DNA from: Pohlia nutans
Taxonomy: Eukaryota; Streptophyta; Bryopsida; Bryales; Mniaceae
Assembly (NCBI GenBank): GCA_022496805.1
Contig: CM040086.1
Coordinates: 3,164,501-3,228,500 of the forward strand
Direction of reading: 5' to 3'
Length of the DNA: 64,000 nucleotides
Shown here: in pieces, positions 34,015-45,597 of the stretch
How the letters are laid out: each line of letters begins with the position of its first letter
How positions within the stretch are numbered: the stretch's first letter is position 1
The notes under the pieces: model-generated
Told to the model about the DNA's origin: nothing
Database searches by the model: none
What the model saw: the letters and a program-made list of their open reading frames with translations, nothing else
Program-made: the position numbers and the translations under genes

Positions 34015-34361
34015 CACGTCGATGACCAAGGATTCATGGTATTAAAATAAAAAAATCTAATGAAATAACATACACTACAAGATGGTATGATTTCCATTGT
34101 TTGATTCTACTTACTTTGGAAAATCATGTTTCAAGTTTCAATTTTTGAACGAAGAACGAAACTTGACATAAACCAATTGTGTTGTTTTTCAAAACATCAC
34201 AACATCTTATTTTGAAGATCCATATCGTACAAATGACAGTCAACTAGCACAAGAACCACAAAAGTATTGGATGGATGAAAAACTGTACATGATGTAGTGT
34301 TGAGAGAAGTTGGAATCTGTTCGTCGTCCATTATATGGACACAGGTGCATTAAAGGGTTAA
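34015..34361 (-). mobile_element. fused fragments of piggyBac-like families 3 and 5
   Basis: GATGACCAAGGATTCATGGT at 34021 matches family 3. It joins near 34055 to the reverse of family 5 (ACTACAAGATGGTATG), which ends GCATTAAAGGGTTAA at 34361. It looks like a rearranged or recombined pair. Confidence 0.5.
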
Positions 34362-35104
34362 AATGGGGACACTTTTGACACTATGAACTGAACCACTGCA
34401 ATTCCATTTGCACTTTTGATTTCTCACTTGATCCTTTTTCTCTTTATTTATTTCGCCGACCCCTTTTCCTTTTCTTTTTCTCCCATTGGTGTGGAGGATT
34501 GAGTCGAAATGAGTGGAAAAAACGATTCCTCTTCACTTTTATTTCCTTTCTTTAATATTATTTCTTAATTTTTATTACTATTTTGATTTCATTTTTAAAG
34601 TGAAAGCGAAGAAAAGCCATGGATTTCACAGGTCAGTAAGGAAATGTGTGTTTGCAAAACTCTCATACTGACCACATTGGTCATGAGAGCGGCCCAATGG
34701 TGGATAAGGTGCACTCTTCAAAAAGCTTGATATTGTTGTGTAAAAGAATTTTAAATTACTTTTTTACTTATTTATTTTTTTAAAAATAAATAAATTTGTA
34801 AGTTATGCCCTTTCAGATCATCACCAACCAACTAAGAGATTCAGTCCATAGGGAAGGTAAGAAGAAGAAATTTGACTCTTTTTCTTTCTTTCTTTCTTTT
34901 GTCTTTTTTGTCTTTTTTGTTTTGTTTTGTTTTTTTTTTTTCTTCTTTTCTTTTTCTTGAAACATATGGACAATTTCCATTCATTTTTTTCAATTTTTTT
35001 TTAAGGACGGCGTCAAGTACACAAGGGTAAAACAAAAGTGGATGGAAAGTGTAAGGAGCACTAAAGAGCATGTACATTTCAAAGTGTCCAAATAAGCAAT
35101 GGTA
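34362..35104. other. AT-rich spacer
   Basis: Polypyrimidine tracts at 34880-34960 and a retroposon-like tail near 34960 (GAAACATATGGACAATTTCC). Nothing else recognised. Confidence 0.35.
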
Positions 35105-35284
35105 TGGTTTCGATTATTTGATTCTACTTAAATAATAATAGAATATGACAAACCCAAACATATACTGTAGACGTGATCTTCACATTGACATTTACAACTT
35201 AACTTTTTACATCAATTCCATTTTCGTTTTTCATCAAGCTTTTTATAACAAATTTTTGAAAACAATGTTGAATTGGGACGTTAA
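35105..35284 (+). mobile_element. piggyBac-like MITE family 5, 3' fragment
   Basis: It matches the last 180 bases of 10252-10809 (GATCTTCACATTGACATTTA, TTTTATAACAAATTTTTGAA) and ends GGGACGTTAA. Confidence 0.55.
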
Positions 35285-35287
35285 CTG

Positions 35288-36264
35288 TTAACCCTTTAGT
35301 GCCCAGGGTACTGTAGCACGGAGCACTGGATTTCAGTGGTTTTTCCCAATGTGATTGAGACTACCTAAAATAGAATGGATTAAATTAAAAAGTAGCCGTA
35401 CAATTTTATTCTCAACTGGAGAGCACACATTTTATTAAAATTTGAGAATCATCCAATGGTGGGATTGGAAGATTATAGTATGTATTTGAACTGTATAATG
35501 CACGCTCAAAAATGAGATTTTGGGGGGGTGTGTGACTTCAAAGTTAAATAGAATTTGGGTTAAATTTTCAAAATTAAAAGTAAAGAAGTTCAGCTATGCC
35601 CTATGTCAACACCTCTCCGTTGCAACCTTTCATGTCAAGAATAGACTCACACATAATTATTGTGAATTTTATAAGTGAAAGTGACTTATCCATATACGGT
35701 TTGGGACAAAATTTCATGCGTTGCAAATTGACAGGGGTGGGTACATTAGTCAAGATCGGATTACACACACTAATGGAAGATGAAGAAGAGAACATGATTC
35801 AAAAAAATAAAACAAGATAACAAACTTCCAAACACAAGAAATACTGCATAATACATGTGTTGTATTTGTAAGTATTTACTGTATTTTCAAGTATTTGCAG
35901 TATTTTCTCGTTTTGATGATAGGTATTTTGATAGTTGTACAATTCCAAATTGAAATATTTTTTGCCTGGAAGGTGTGTAATGTATATGGCATAATCTGAA
36001 CATCAAAACTGAAGTTCCAATTCTTCACGGATTCTCTTCTATCACTAGTAGAAATCTTGTTTTATGTGACAAGTCTTTAGTGACTAAATGTCCGGAAAGA
36101 CAAGTCCATAATGACGCAAAGACCACTTTGTGTCAATATGGACTTGTCTTTCCGGACATTGAGTCATTAAAGACTTGTCACATAAGACAAGATTTCTACT
36201 AGTGTATTTGCATTCCAAACGTCGCAGTGACCATAATGTGGTCTGCTGGGCACTAAAGGGTTAA
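35288..36264 (-). mobile_element. piggyBac-like MITE family 4, copy 2 (reverse), with nested CACTA hairpin
   Basis: TTAACCCTTTAGTGCCCAGG at the left, CTGGGCACTAAAGGGTTAA at the right. It is the reverse of 30754-31564 plus a 165-base insertion (36043-36207). Its right TTAA is shared with the next family-1 element. Confidence 0.85.
36043..36204. mobile_element. CACTA-type hairpin MITE
   Basis: The termini CACTAGTAGAAATCTTG and their complement close a nearly perfect hairpin of 162 bases, flanked by TAT (36040-36042 and 36205-36207). The 3-base duplication and CACTA tip fit the CACTA (En/Spm) superfamily. The related element at 30754-31564 has the unoccupied site with one TAT. Confidence 0.85.
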
Positions 36265-36486
36265 GTGTCCCATGGAGATGGTATATACATTGTCGTATGA
36301 TTAAAATTTACTACCAACAAGAAACTCTAAATTGGGATCTTAATAGCTCATTAGAACCGCATGGATGTAAATTTCAACTTCTCTTCTTCACCCAAATCCA
36401 TCAAAGGTGTGGATCCGTTCCAAATACAACCAAAATACACCGTATTCTACTGGTCGCCACGGCACGTTCAGACGTTTAGGGGTTAA
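36261..36486 (+). mobile_element. piggyBac-like MITE family 1, copy 5 (left tip deleted)
   Basis: It starts TTAAGTGTCCCATGG, lacking the CCCCTAAAC tip, and ends GACGTTTAGGGGTTAA. A second AGGGTTAA follows at 36487-36494. Confidence 0.65.
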
Positions 36487-36494
36487 AGGGTTAA

Positions 36495-37815
36495 ATTGGT
36501 CTGAAGAGCTTTATCCTAAAGTCTAAGGCTACGAGGAAAGGATGTTGGCTTCCATTACTCAATTATGCTATGTACGTGAGGGGGTAAATCATTTTTTACT
36601 GAGTTTCAATTTTAGAATCCAATTCATTGAGAGCAACAATTTTTTTATTTTTTTCTTCTTCTTCTAGCTATATTTCACCATACTTCTTTACAAAATATGG
36701 CATTTCTCTTTGGTTAAGGGAAAAATGAAAAAAACTTGATTTTTTTGGCCAGATTTTCTCTATATTTTTTTGGTGGAGATACCCAAATTTTGTGAAGGAA
36801 AACTACCAAGATATGAAGAAATTCTATCATATAATTGTAAGCTTAAGATTTTTCCAAATATTAATTTCCAATTTTTTTATGTCGCCAACTAGGCTTGAAG
36901 AGGAAAAGAACACAGGTTGAGAGTGAGATTTCAAGCTCATTGACTTGTGACGGAGTTCCGTAGCCATTCATGTGGACACTGGACAACCGTCCGATCAGAA
37001 GATTTCTACCCATTCTCATGCCACATATATCTGCCCTTTTTGTCTCATGCTTCCTTCCAAGCTTGCGGTCCAAAAACATTTTCATTACGGAATAAAGCTT
37101 CCTGTTGCTTCAAAAAAAAAAAAAAAAACATTTTCATTGTCACTTTCCACGCTCGCTTGTAATTCCTTCTTTCTTTTTCCCCCAAAATTTATTTGCACCA
37201 CAAGAAATTGGAGTCTCTTTTTGGAACATTTTATAACAGTAGGGTTTCAAACCCCTAGTGCTTGGATTGAATTTTACAAATGCAATAACTTTTCTTGGAA
37301 TTATGGTGAGAGAGGACCTTTGGCACTGTATGAAGGAATGAACTCTCATAAAGTGTCGATTCTTCATACTTTTTCATAAAGTGTTTGATTTTGATGAAAT
37401 TTTGGAAAAAACAAACCACGTGATGTATGGAATGAGTGGTAAAAATTTCAAACCAATCCAAGATGTATTAAATATTTGGTGATCATTTGAAAGTAGGGGT
37501 CTTTTTTTTGCACAGTTTTTGTGCATTTTGGTGGCTGCAACTTTGGGGGCTTATATCTCCTTCAACCCATGTCTATATTCAATAAAAGTTGTTGGGTTGG
37601 ATTTCCTTGAAGTCTAGTTATCAAGGTAAAATTCTCATGCCAATCCATGTTGTTCTAAGTGTTTGGGAGTCACTTTATTGCACGGGTTTAGTTTGGACAC
37701 TTTTTTTACTTTTTGGGTCAAATTGATCACTTTTTGAGCTACTTTTTGACATTGCAAGGCCATTATAGGGCACATTAAATTTTTTTTCATGAGTTTTACT
37801 TTGATAATAATGTGT
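36495..37815. other. spacer with repeat family Y (empty site for copy 4 of family 1)
   Basis: 36535-36900 is an inverted paralogue of 32128-32826 and carries the unoccupied TTAA at 36843-36846. 36900-37815 holds no recognised feature. Confidence 0.5.
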
Positions 37816-38718
37816 TTAACCCCTAAATTTCCTTGTGTTTTGGGAGCTTGAAACCTCAAAACTGCGATTTTCTACCTCTATGTACTCCCGGGGATGTGAA
37901 CCAAGTTTTTTTTTACTTTTTTTAGAATTACAACAGTAAGATCTTGTACCTAAGCCTATTCATAGCTACTGTTTCAAAAATTTGTGCAAAAGTTTTTCGG
38001 GGCATTGCTTGGGAGGCATTGTCTCCATAGTGCAAAGGGGGACTTGAAGATTGTTACTCCAAACATTTTGCTCATATTTTTTTCCATGTAGATAACTAAG
38101 TTGGGTACGCTCATGCAAAATTTTAGAGACTAATTACGCGTTTCAAACCTTCATCCAAATTAATTTCCGGAAGTAGGTATAAAAATGGCAATTTGGTGAA
38201 ACATGCATCACATTAATTGTATTTGATTTTTGGAAAAAATGAACGGTGATTAGGTACCTCTATGATTTTATAAATTTTAGGCGAAATTATTTTTAAAAAA
38301 TTTCAAAATCTCAAATTTTGACAAATTTCGAAAGAAATGGATGTGAAATTACAAAAAACCTTGGAGGTTGCTGTTCTTTATTTTGGAGGCTGCCCTTGTC
38401 AAGCCAAGAATATAATCAACATGGGTCACTTCAAATTCTGAGCCTAAATGTGGTGAAGAGCATGTCTCCAAAAAAATAATTTGAAAAAATGATTATAATA
38501 AAAAGTTTTTTTCTGCCCCAGTTGGGCTTGAAACCAAAAATTTCAATAAAAAAATTATAAAATCCGAATTTGACTTTGTAATTTTTACCCCACACACCTT
38601 GTATGTATGACCACGCCCACGCCAAATTATACTCTAAAATTCTTAATTTAGACGTTCCATCTAAGCTGCCCGAAACAGCAAAAAGCCATTTTGGCTTTTA
38701 AGGGCCTTTAGGGGTTAA
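37816..38718 (+). mobile_element. piggyBac-like element family 9, about 900 bp
   Basis: TTAACCCCTAAATTTCC at the left, GGCCTTTAGGGGTTAA at the right. Only one copy is seen in the window and it has no coding capacity. Confidence 0.5.
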
Positions 38719-39019
38719 ATGATGATTTTGAACTATTTTATAGTTGACAAGTTTTTCATTTAAGTATTTTTGAAAACAAATTTCACCTTTAACTGTGTTG
38801 CTAGGAAAATTTTAGCATCCTTTTTTAACATTAACAAACTATGATCTTGCAATCTATATGGCCAAATGACCCCAAATTTGATCCACATGATCTACAACAT
38901 GTATATTACAAGATTGTATGGTTGAGATTCCTATACCTCACTTACATTTAGACCTTCAATACATCAAAAGCAACGATGATTTTAAGCCCAAAAAAAAGCT
39001 AGGGACGCTTAGGGGTTAA
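38715..39019 (+). mobile_element. piggyBac-like element, right end only clear
   Basis: It ends GGGACGCTTAGGGGTTAA at 39019. The left side begins at the TTAA shared with the previous element but lacks the CCC tip. Confidence 0.4.
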
Positions 39020-39247
39020 TAAGAATCAAACAAAGAAAACGTACTTTAGATGTGAAAAAAAGAATATCTAAAAGGTCTTTTAAAAAAAAAATCCTTGAGG
39101 TATTCTAAATTGAAATATTTTGATGCAATAAAATTACCTTTGCCAATGAAAGGCACTTTTCTTTAGTCCCATTAGAGTCAATAAATGATGATTTTTTTTT
39201 ATAAAAAAATCCTTACCTTTGCCTTTAAACTACCCCCAATAGATTCT

Positions 39248-39607
39248 TTAACCCTTAAAGGACAATTTGGGTCCTGGGTGGGCAGCCCGGAAAGAATCTA
39301 ATTTTTTATTTTTTTATTTTATTTTCAAAAACGGCTCTGCAGTGCACTGCTAGCTAGCACTGTAGCACTGCGGCACTGCTGAACTTCAGCTGCCCCATCC
39401 TCAAAACTTGTTCAATTTGATAACTTTGATTGCTTACCAACAATTCCACAATCTCTCAAATGAGGCGAAAATTTGGAATCTAGATCGCTTTTTCAGTAGC
39501 TTTCCAACGCAACAAGTCTCGCTTGATTTGGTTGAGAAATGAAACTCTGTCTCCAATTATTCCTTTAAACCAAGCCCGTGGGGCTGGGGTTGTCCTTTAA
39601 GGGTTAA
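39248..39607 (-). mobile_element. piggyBac-like MITE family 6, copy 2 (reverse)
   Basis: TTAACCCTTAAAGGACAATT at the left, TTGTCCTTTAAGGGTTAA at the right. It is the reverse of 21526-21911, differing mainly in the length of the A-rich run. Confidence 0.8.
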
Positions 39608-39904
39608 TCTCTACAGGACCAATAAGCTTGAATTGATTCTCATGTTTTTGTTTCTTTTTTGGAAACAAATGGATATTTTATTCCATTGCAAAACATATGT
39701 TATACACTTGGTTCTCATGTATGAACCTAATGACTATGTGGAATTCATTCATTCAAATTTCTTCGTTTTTCACTAACGCATGCAACATTCTTCACTGATT
39801 TTGGTCTTATAAATTTTGGTGATATTTTGGATTAGATTTTTTACAATATGATCAATTAAATTTCTCATTTTAAAACCATGAATCCTCGATCCCGTAGGGA
39901 TTAA
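39604..39904 (+). mobile_element. piggyBac-like MITE family 3, copy 2, with retroposon tail insert
   Basis: It starts at the TTAA shared with family 6 (TTAATCTCTACAGGACC) and ends CGTAGGGATTAA. The right part CCATGAATCCTCGATCC matches family 3. A segment near 39650-39700 (GAAACAAATGGATATTTTAT) is an inserted retroposon tail. Confidence 0.55.
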
Positions 39905-40060
39905 TCACGATAGTCTCTAGGTCATAGTTAGAATCATTCAAATACCATTTCATTTCATTTTTTCAGAGATCTTGGATGTATAATAACACTCAATAGCATT
40001 CATGCGCTCTACCTTTCTTTCATGCACTACGCTCATCACCTTGGGACTCCACCTCTCCAA

Positions 40061-40866
40061 TTAACCCTTAAAGGTCCAAAGAGCCCTTTCCGACCAATAT
40101 AATACACAAGTATTCCATTGTGTTTGGCATGGTTCAACATCTCCTGTGGATTTAAGATCAAAAGTGAAGTTAAAATTCACATTGACATGATTTTAATGAG
40201 CTATTTGGGCCTCAATTTGGAACTTTCTATTATTTATAAAATGTAAATATACGCCAACATATCTACTATCCCCATCAACCCTTTAACCCCTAACCGCCCA
40301 ACCATGCATATTTTGCTTGATGTACAGATTTCATCCGCAATTTCTCATTCGTCATGCACTTTTTGTAGTGTGATTTTTTTACTGATTTTTTTATGGGAAA
40401 TAAGCCTCATGTATGTGTGATCCGATCGAAAAGGAAACAATTTTTGAAAAAATTATGCCTCATTTCGTGTTGCAGTGTTTCACCCAAAAGTTTGAAGATT
40501 TTAGTCTAAAAGTGTTCTTGAAAAACTAAACTCATAAAATCAAGCATCCAAAAAATCTCCAAAAATCACTACACATAGAGTACTATATTATAAGCCATCA
40601 CAACAAATTTCATCCCCATACTGTCAATATCTTATTCATAATCAAATTACAAAATAATTTTTTATTTTAAGTTTCAAAAATTATAGAAAAATATTAGTGA
40701 TAGCAATCAAAGATCTAACCGTATAGATTGAATCTAAATTTCAAAATGTATAACTTTTGTTTGTGCTTCAAGTTTCAAATATTCATGTTAGTTGCATTTT
40801 ATTACGCATCTTTGCAAAACCTCCCAAATTGGACATAGGTGAGGACGTTTAGGGGTTAAGGGTTAA
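40061..40866 (+). mobile_element. piggyBac-like MITE family 7, copy 3, interrupted
   Basis: TTAACCCTTAAAGGTCC at the left. The body runs to ACCCTTTAA at 40286 and resumes as GGGTTAA at 40860-40866 after the inserted family-8 element. The inserted element used the TTAA inside the family-7 terminus, as at 2582. Confidence 0.7.
40283..40859 (+). mobile_element. piggyBac-like MITE family 8, copy 1
   Basis: TTAACCCCTAACCGCCC at the left, GAGGACGTTTAGGGGTTAA at the right, about 575 bases. It is homologous to the reversed copies at 41902 and 42445 (CAAATTACAAAATAAT, GATTGAATCTAAATT). Confidence 0.75.
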
Positions 40867-41553
40867 TTACTAATGAAATCCTGTTGGGTGTGGAATATGC
40901 TGCACCATCTACTGTTGTGGGGCCAAAGGGAGCCACTGAATGCTACTGAATGACCAGGGGTGGGGCAAAGGAGAGCCACTGCATGCTACTAAATGTTATT
41001 TTCAACTCCACACCAATTGCACAATTTCGTGCAGCCCAAGCTCAGGCCCAAGATAAGCTAGAATAGTAAATAAAAAGGATGCCTATCCAATAGCAGATGG
41101 AGAATTTTATCAGGAGCAGCGAGCCAATGGGAGAGGAGCTCCAATGGAGGTCAGAATGGATCACTTCAGAAAAAATTTAAATTTTAAAAATAAAAAATGG
41201 GTCACTTTAAGGATAAATTATTATTATGTTGGCCAATGACACTCTCTCACCAAGTTGTCCTTTATTGCCCCTCCTCTGTCCACCTGGCACCTGTTTCTGA
41301 CTTTTAGATTCCTCATAAAGTGGCCCTCACGGACTTTTCTGCAATTTTTCATTTTCAAACAGCGGTGTAGCACTCTTTCATCTAGATTTTAGACAAAGTC
41401 GTCATAAGTGAATGAAAATTTTCTCAAATGGATGAAAATATGTCAATCTGCATGAATATTCTGGCAACACTTAATAAAGGAATAAATGGGGTTCAAATTT
41501 ATCTATTTCTAAAAATAAATTTGCTTTTTGTTTATATTTTACCGGCTGAAAAA
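40867..41553. other. spacer with a short tandem duplication
   Basis: GTGGGGCCAAAGGGAGCCAC (about 40916) is repeated with changes at about 40961, each followed by TGMATGCTACTRAATG. No gene was recognised. Confidence 0.4.
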
Positions 41554-41873
41554 GGGCTACTCTAAATGGTGTATCTAGTGTCCGGAGAGAATTGATGTCT
41601 TTTACCACAATTTGTTAAAAGGTGATAAGAAATAGTGTTCCTATACTACATAGGAGTTTGTCACTTGTCATTCTCCCATTTTCCTTAACAGTGCCATATT
41701 CTTTTCAAATAATCAGAGTAACATGAGGTGGCATGCCATATTTATTATAAAGTTGCCATATATCATTGGAATACTATATTCATTTATTTTCTTACAAAGA
41801 CACTATATCTCTCTAGTGTCCGGGTTGAGAAATAGTGTCCTAGACACTAACTACGCCATTTAGTGTAGTGCCC
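41554..41873. mobile_element. CACTA-like MITE, ends GGGCACTACACTAAATGG
   Basis: GGGCTACTCTAAATGGTGTA at the left and the complement of GGGCACTACACTAAATGGCG at the right. Internal blocks (TAGTGTCCGG, CATAGGAGTTTGTCAC) are shared with 46174-46497. Target duplication unclear. Confidence 0.55.
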
Positions 41874-41901
41874 TTTTATCACCCATCATTTTACAGTTCT
41901 T

Positions 41902-42448
41902 TTAAGCTCTAAACGTCCTCACCCCTCTTCAAATTTGGAAGATTTCAAAGATGTAACTAAGAGGAATATTTTGAACTTGATGTATGAATAACAATTGTAC
42001 ATTATGAATTTTTGATTCTATCTATACAGTTAGATCTATGATTTTTGTCACCAATATTTTTGTAAAGAATTTGAAATTTGAAATTTGAAATTATTTTGCA
42101 ATTTGATTAAAAATAAGATATTGACAATTTGTACATGAATTTTTTGTGATTGGTTGAAGTGTAGTGACTTTTGGAGGTTTTTTGGTTGCTTAATTTTTGG
42201 AGTTGACTTTTTTGAGAGCACTTCTACACTGAAATCTTCAAAATTGTTTGAATCATTACAACATGTAATGAGGCGTAAAAGTTTCACAAATCATCTCCTT
42301 TCTAATTGGATCACACATGCATGAAGCTCACTTCCCATAAAATATATAGTAAAAAATCCACACTACAAAAATTCAATGACAGATGAGAAAAATTTGTTTG
42401 ATTTTGTACATTGTCCACTTTCTAGACGGTTGGACGTTTAGGGGTTAA
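41902..42448 (-). mobile_element. piggyBac-like MITE family 8, copy 2 (reverse)
   Basis: TTAAGCTCTAAACGTCC at the left, TTGGACGTTTAGGGGTTAA at the right. The right TTAA is shared with copy 3. Confidence 0.7.
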
Positions 42449-43014
42449 AGGTTCTCATCCCTCTTTGGATTTGGAGAATTGCAAAAATGCATCATAAAAT
42501 GTATCCAAAAAGGATATTTTGAAATTCATGTACCACTAAAAGTTGTACATTATGAATTTTAGATTCTATCCATACAATTAGATCTATGATTGATGTCATC
42601 AATTCTCTTGTCTAAAATTTCAAACTTGAAATTCAAAAATCTTTTGTAGTTTGATTACAAATAAGATATTACGAATTTGTGGATGAATTTTTTTGTGATG
42701 GATTGAAATGTAATACTCTCAGTGTAGTGATTTTTTGAGATTTTTTGGTTGCTTAAGTTCATAAGTTGGTTTTTTTTAGAGTACTTTTGAACTAAGATCT
42801 TTGAAATTTCTCATGAATCACTCTAACATGAAATGAGGCGTAAAAATTTCACAAATCATCTCCTTTCTAATTGGTTCACACATGCATGAAGCCAACTTCT
42901 CATAAAATCTACAGTAAAAACTCCACATTGGAATAAGCCATGACGGATGAGAAAAAATGAAAGTTGATTCTATGAGTCATTTAGAAAATGGATGGTTGAA
43001 TGTTTAGGGGTTAA
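42445..43014 (-). mobile_element. piggyBac-like MITE family 8, copy 3 (reverse)
   Basis: It starts TTAAAGGTTCTCATCCC, with a degraded tip, and ends GAATGTTTAGGGGTTAA. It is colinear with copy 2 and arranged in tandem with it. Confidence 0.68.
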
Positions 43015-43881
43015 ATGTTTATGGTCAAATGTATTATAAAATGTGGCGTCTCAAACCATAACATCTTTGAATTGCCTTGGTTTCAACTTATTTTTGTAAT
43101 GCTACTATAGACACATCGTCCCTCGATAGTAAAAATAATACCTCTACATGAACATTGCAAACCTTTTGATTTGAGATTTTCCCTTGAGAAGAGGATTTGT
43201 AGAATTAGAACCAAGTAAATGAAGCTCAAGAATTTAATGCTATTTTTGAGTTTCAATTTCAAAGAATGCTTGTAAGAGATAGTGATTAAAAATTCAGAAG
43301 AAATTTGTAGAATCAAGTTTGAGGAAGATGAATTGGATATTTTTCAACAGAATATACAATTGAATATTTTTAAATTAATTATAGGATGTCAAATGGTTTG
43401 TCCTATTTGCTTACAAGACCATGCTATCACTTTATAAAGCTAGAAGTTAGAAACATTCTTCTCCTATTGTAATGGCTAGAATTTGGTTCCCAAGTGGTAG
43501 ATATGTAATTTGTCCATGAAATTTTTTTGGATCATATTTGATGCTTGTTGATGGGGAATTGAGAGCTTCTCACATTCCAGTATGGCAGGTGAGTTTGGCG
43601 TGACAATCACTATTGGCCATGCTCTAATCGCTTAACTCCTGAAGGTCGGGCTTATGACCATGGAATCTTGTTTTACATGTCACTCTCAATTTTGCCACTA
43701 TAAATAATACAAGAATTCAACTTTATCTTTTTAGAAGATGAAGCCATATGACTTACAAATTATGAAATAACTATGATTTTTGGAAGTGATTGTCATGAAA
43801 ATTTATTACAACTACAAATGTACTCAACAATTTCAATTCTTTTTTTACCAAAAGTGTAAATTACAATGAAGAAAAGTTTAG
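43015..43881. other. AT-rich spacer with one TTAA terminus
   Basis: TTAACTCCTGAAGGTCGGGC near 43633 resembles a lone left end of family 3. Nothing else was recognised. Confidence 0.35.
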
Positions 43882-44445
43882 TTAACCCTTTAACGTCCCA
43901 GTTCAACACTGTTTTCAAAGATTTGTTATAAAATGTTTGATGAAAACCGAAAATGGAGTTGATGTACAAAGAATTGTACATGTTTGAGTTGTAAATGTCA
44001 ATGTGAAGATCACATTTGTACGGTTGGATTTATCATATATTTCTTTAGTATTTTTTTTAATTGATTTTGCAAGGTTTTCTCTTGAAAATCATTTAAAAAT
44101 CATGAATTAACGGAATTTGTAAAAAAAAAAAATTGTGATGAAATTGGAATAACATGCACTACGAGATGGTATGGTTTCTATTATTTGATTCTACTTATTT
44201 TGAAAAATCATCTTTAAGGTCTCACTTTTTGAACTAAGAATGAAACTTGACATAAACCACTTGTGTTGCTTTTCCAAAAATCACAATAACCTATTTTGAA
44301 AATCAAAACCATACAAAGGATAGTCAACTTGCACAAGAATCATGAGAAATTTTGGTGGATGAAAATTGTCCAGTTTGGATTGAATTCGAACAGTCAAAAT
44401 CTGTTCAGCGTCCAATATTTGGACGCAGGCGCCTAAAAGGGTTAA
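43882..44445 (-). mobile_element. piggyBac-like MITE family 5, copy 4 (reverse)
   Basis: TTAACCCTTTAACGTCCCAG at the left, GGCGCCTAAAAGGGTTAA at the right, TTAA at both ends. It is the reverse of 10252-10809. Confidence 0.78.
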
Positions 44446-45597
44446 TGAAAATCATATGTGTATCTAAATTTAGATTTTTTTGCTACACCATGGTAATACC
44501 CACCGAACTTGTAAGTGCAATAAAACACTCAATTTGCAAAAAAATTCAAAAATTCAAAAATTCAAAGTGGAGTAGAAACTAAATTTGTAAAATTTCATTT
44601 TGTTAGTTAAGCTCAAATGCAATAAAACTCATTTCCATGGCGTAAATTTAGTTTAAGCAAGAAAAGTAGAAAAATTCAAAATACACTACACGGTGAATTG
44701 TTTTTATGTCTCTTGTTGTAATTGGAATCCCATGTAAAATCTAAAAAGCATCACAAAGAAAAAGCCTTCACAAACAAAATTGGCTAGAAATCATCCATAT
44801 AGAAGTTGGATTTGAATAGTCAATTCCATTCATAAGCCAATTTTTGGTTAGGGCATTAGAATTGACTATGGTGGCATTTAAGGGATGAACTCTTTGACAT
44901 CAAACCTACTATAAGTGAGTTTCGACTTGTAGAAAAGGTGGCGTTCCCAAGGGAGATGCCCAGTCAAAAGTACTATGCCCTATTACAAACCCGATTGTAT
45001 GGAAAAAAATGTACACATTTTTGTCGAATTTTCTTCTAAAAATATATTTCACCAAAACGAATGTTCTATGAAATTCCCTTACAAATTTTTTGCAAAATAA
45101 TTTCCCAAAATTTTTGGCATCTATTTTTAGAATTATTTTCTGCCAAAGGTGCTACTGGGCCACGGTAACCATGTCTGTAATGCAGCATTGTACCATATGC
45201 AGTTTTATGTTACCATTGTAACCTCCATTATACATTACATGGAAGACACCACCAAAGAAACTCCTTAACATACGTCCTCCATCCCAAGCATTCCATAATC
45301 TATCCTCAAAATGTGGTTAAATAACCAAAATTGGAAATGCGGAAGCTACATTTTCGCTCTGTACTGCCAATCCATGTAAACCTTTACCTTCTTAAGTAAG
45401 GTACAGAGAGAGAAGCCAATGCCATAATCACATGTAAACATGTTTTTTAAAGCCAAAACATGCAATGTTCTTCACTGATACTGGTTATGTATAATTTGGT
45501 TTGTAATGACAAGAATTTAAAGTCCCATTCGTTGAACAGACTGTCCATCTCTTGGTAATAAGCTACAATCATTTTCAAAGATATATCACTACGACAA
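44446..45597. other. spacer, nothing firm
   Basis: A weak inverted pair (GCCCAGTCAAAAGTAC near 44962 and the complement of GCCCAGTAGCACCTTTG near 45155) may mark a degraded MITE. No gene was recognised. Confidence 0.35.
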
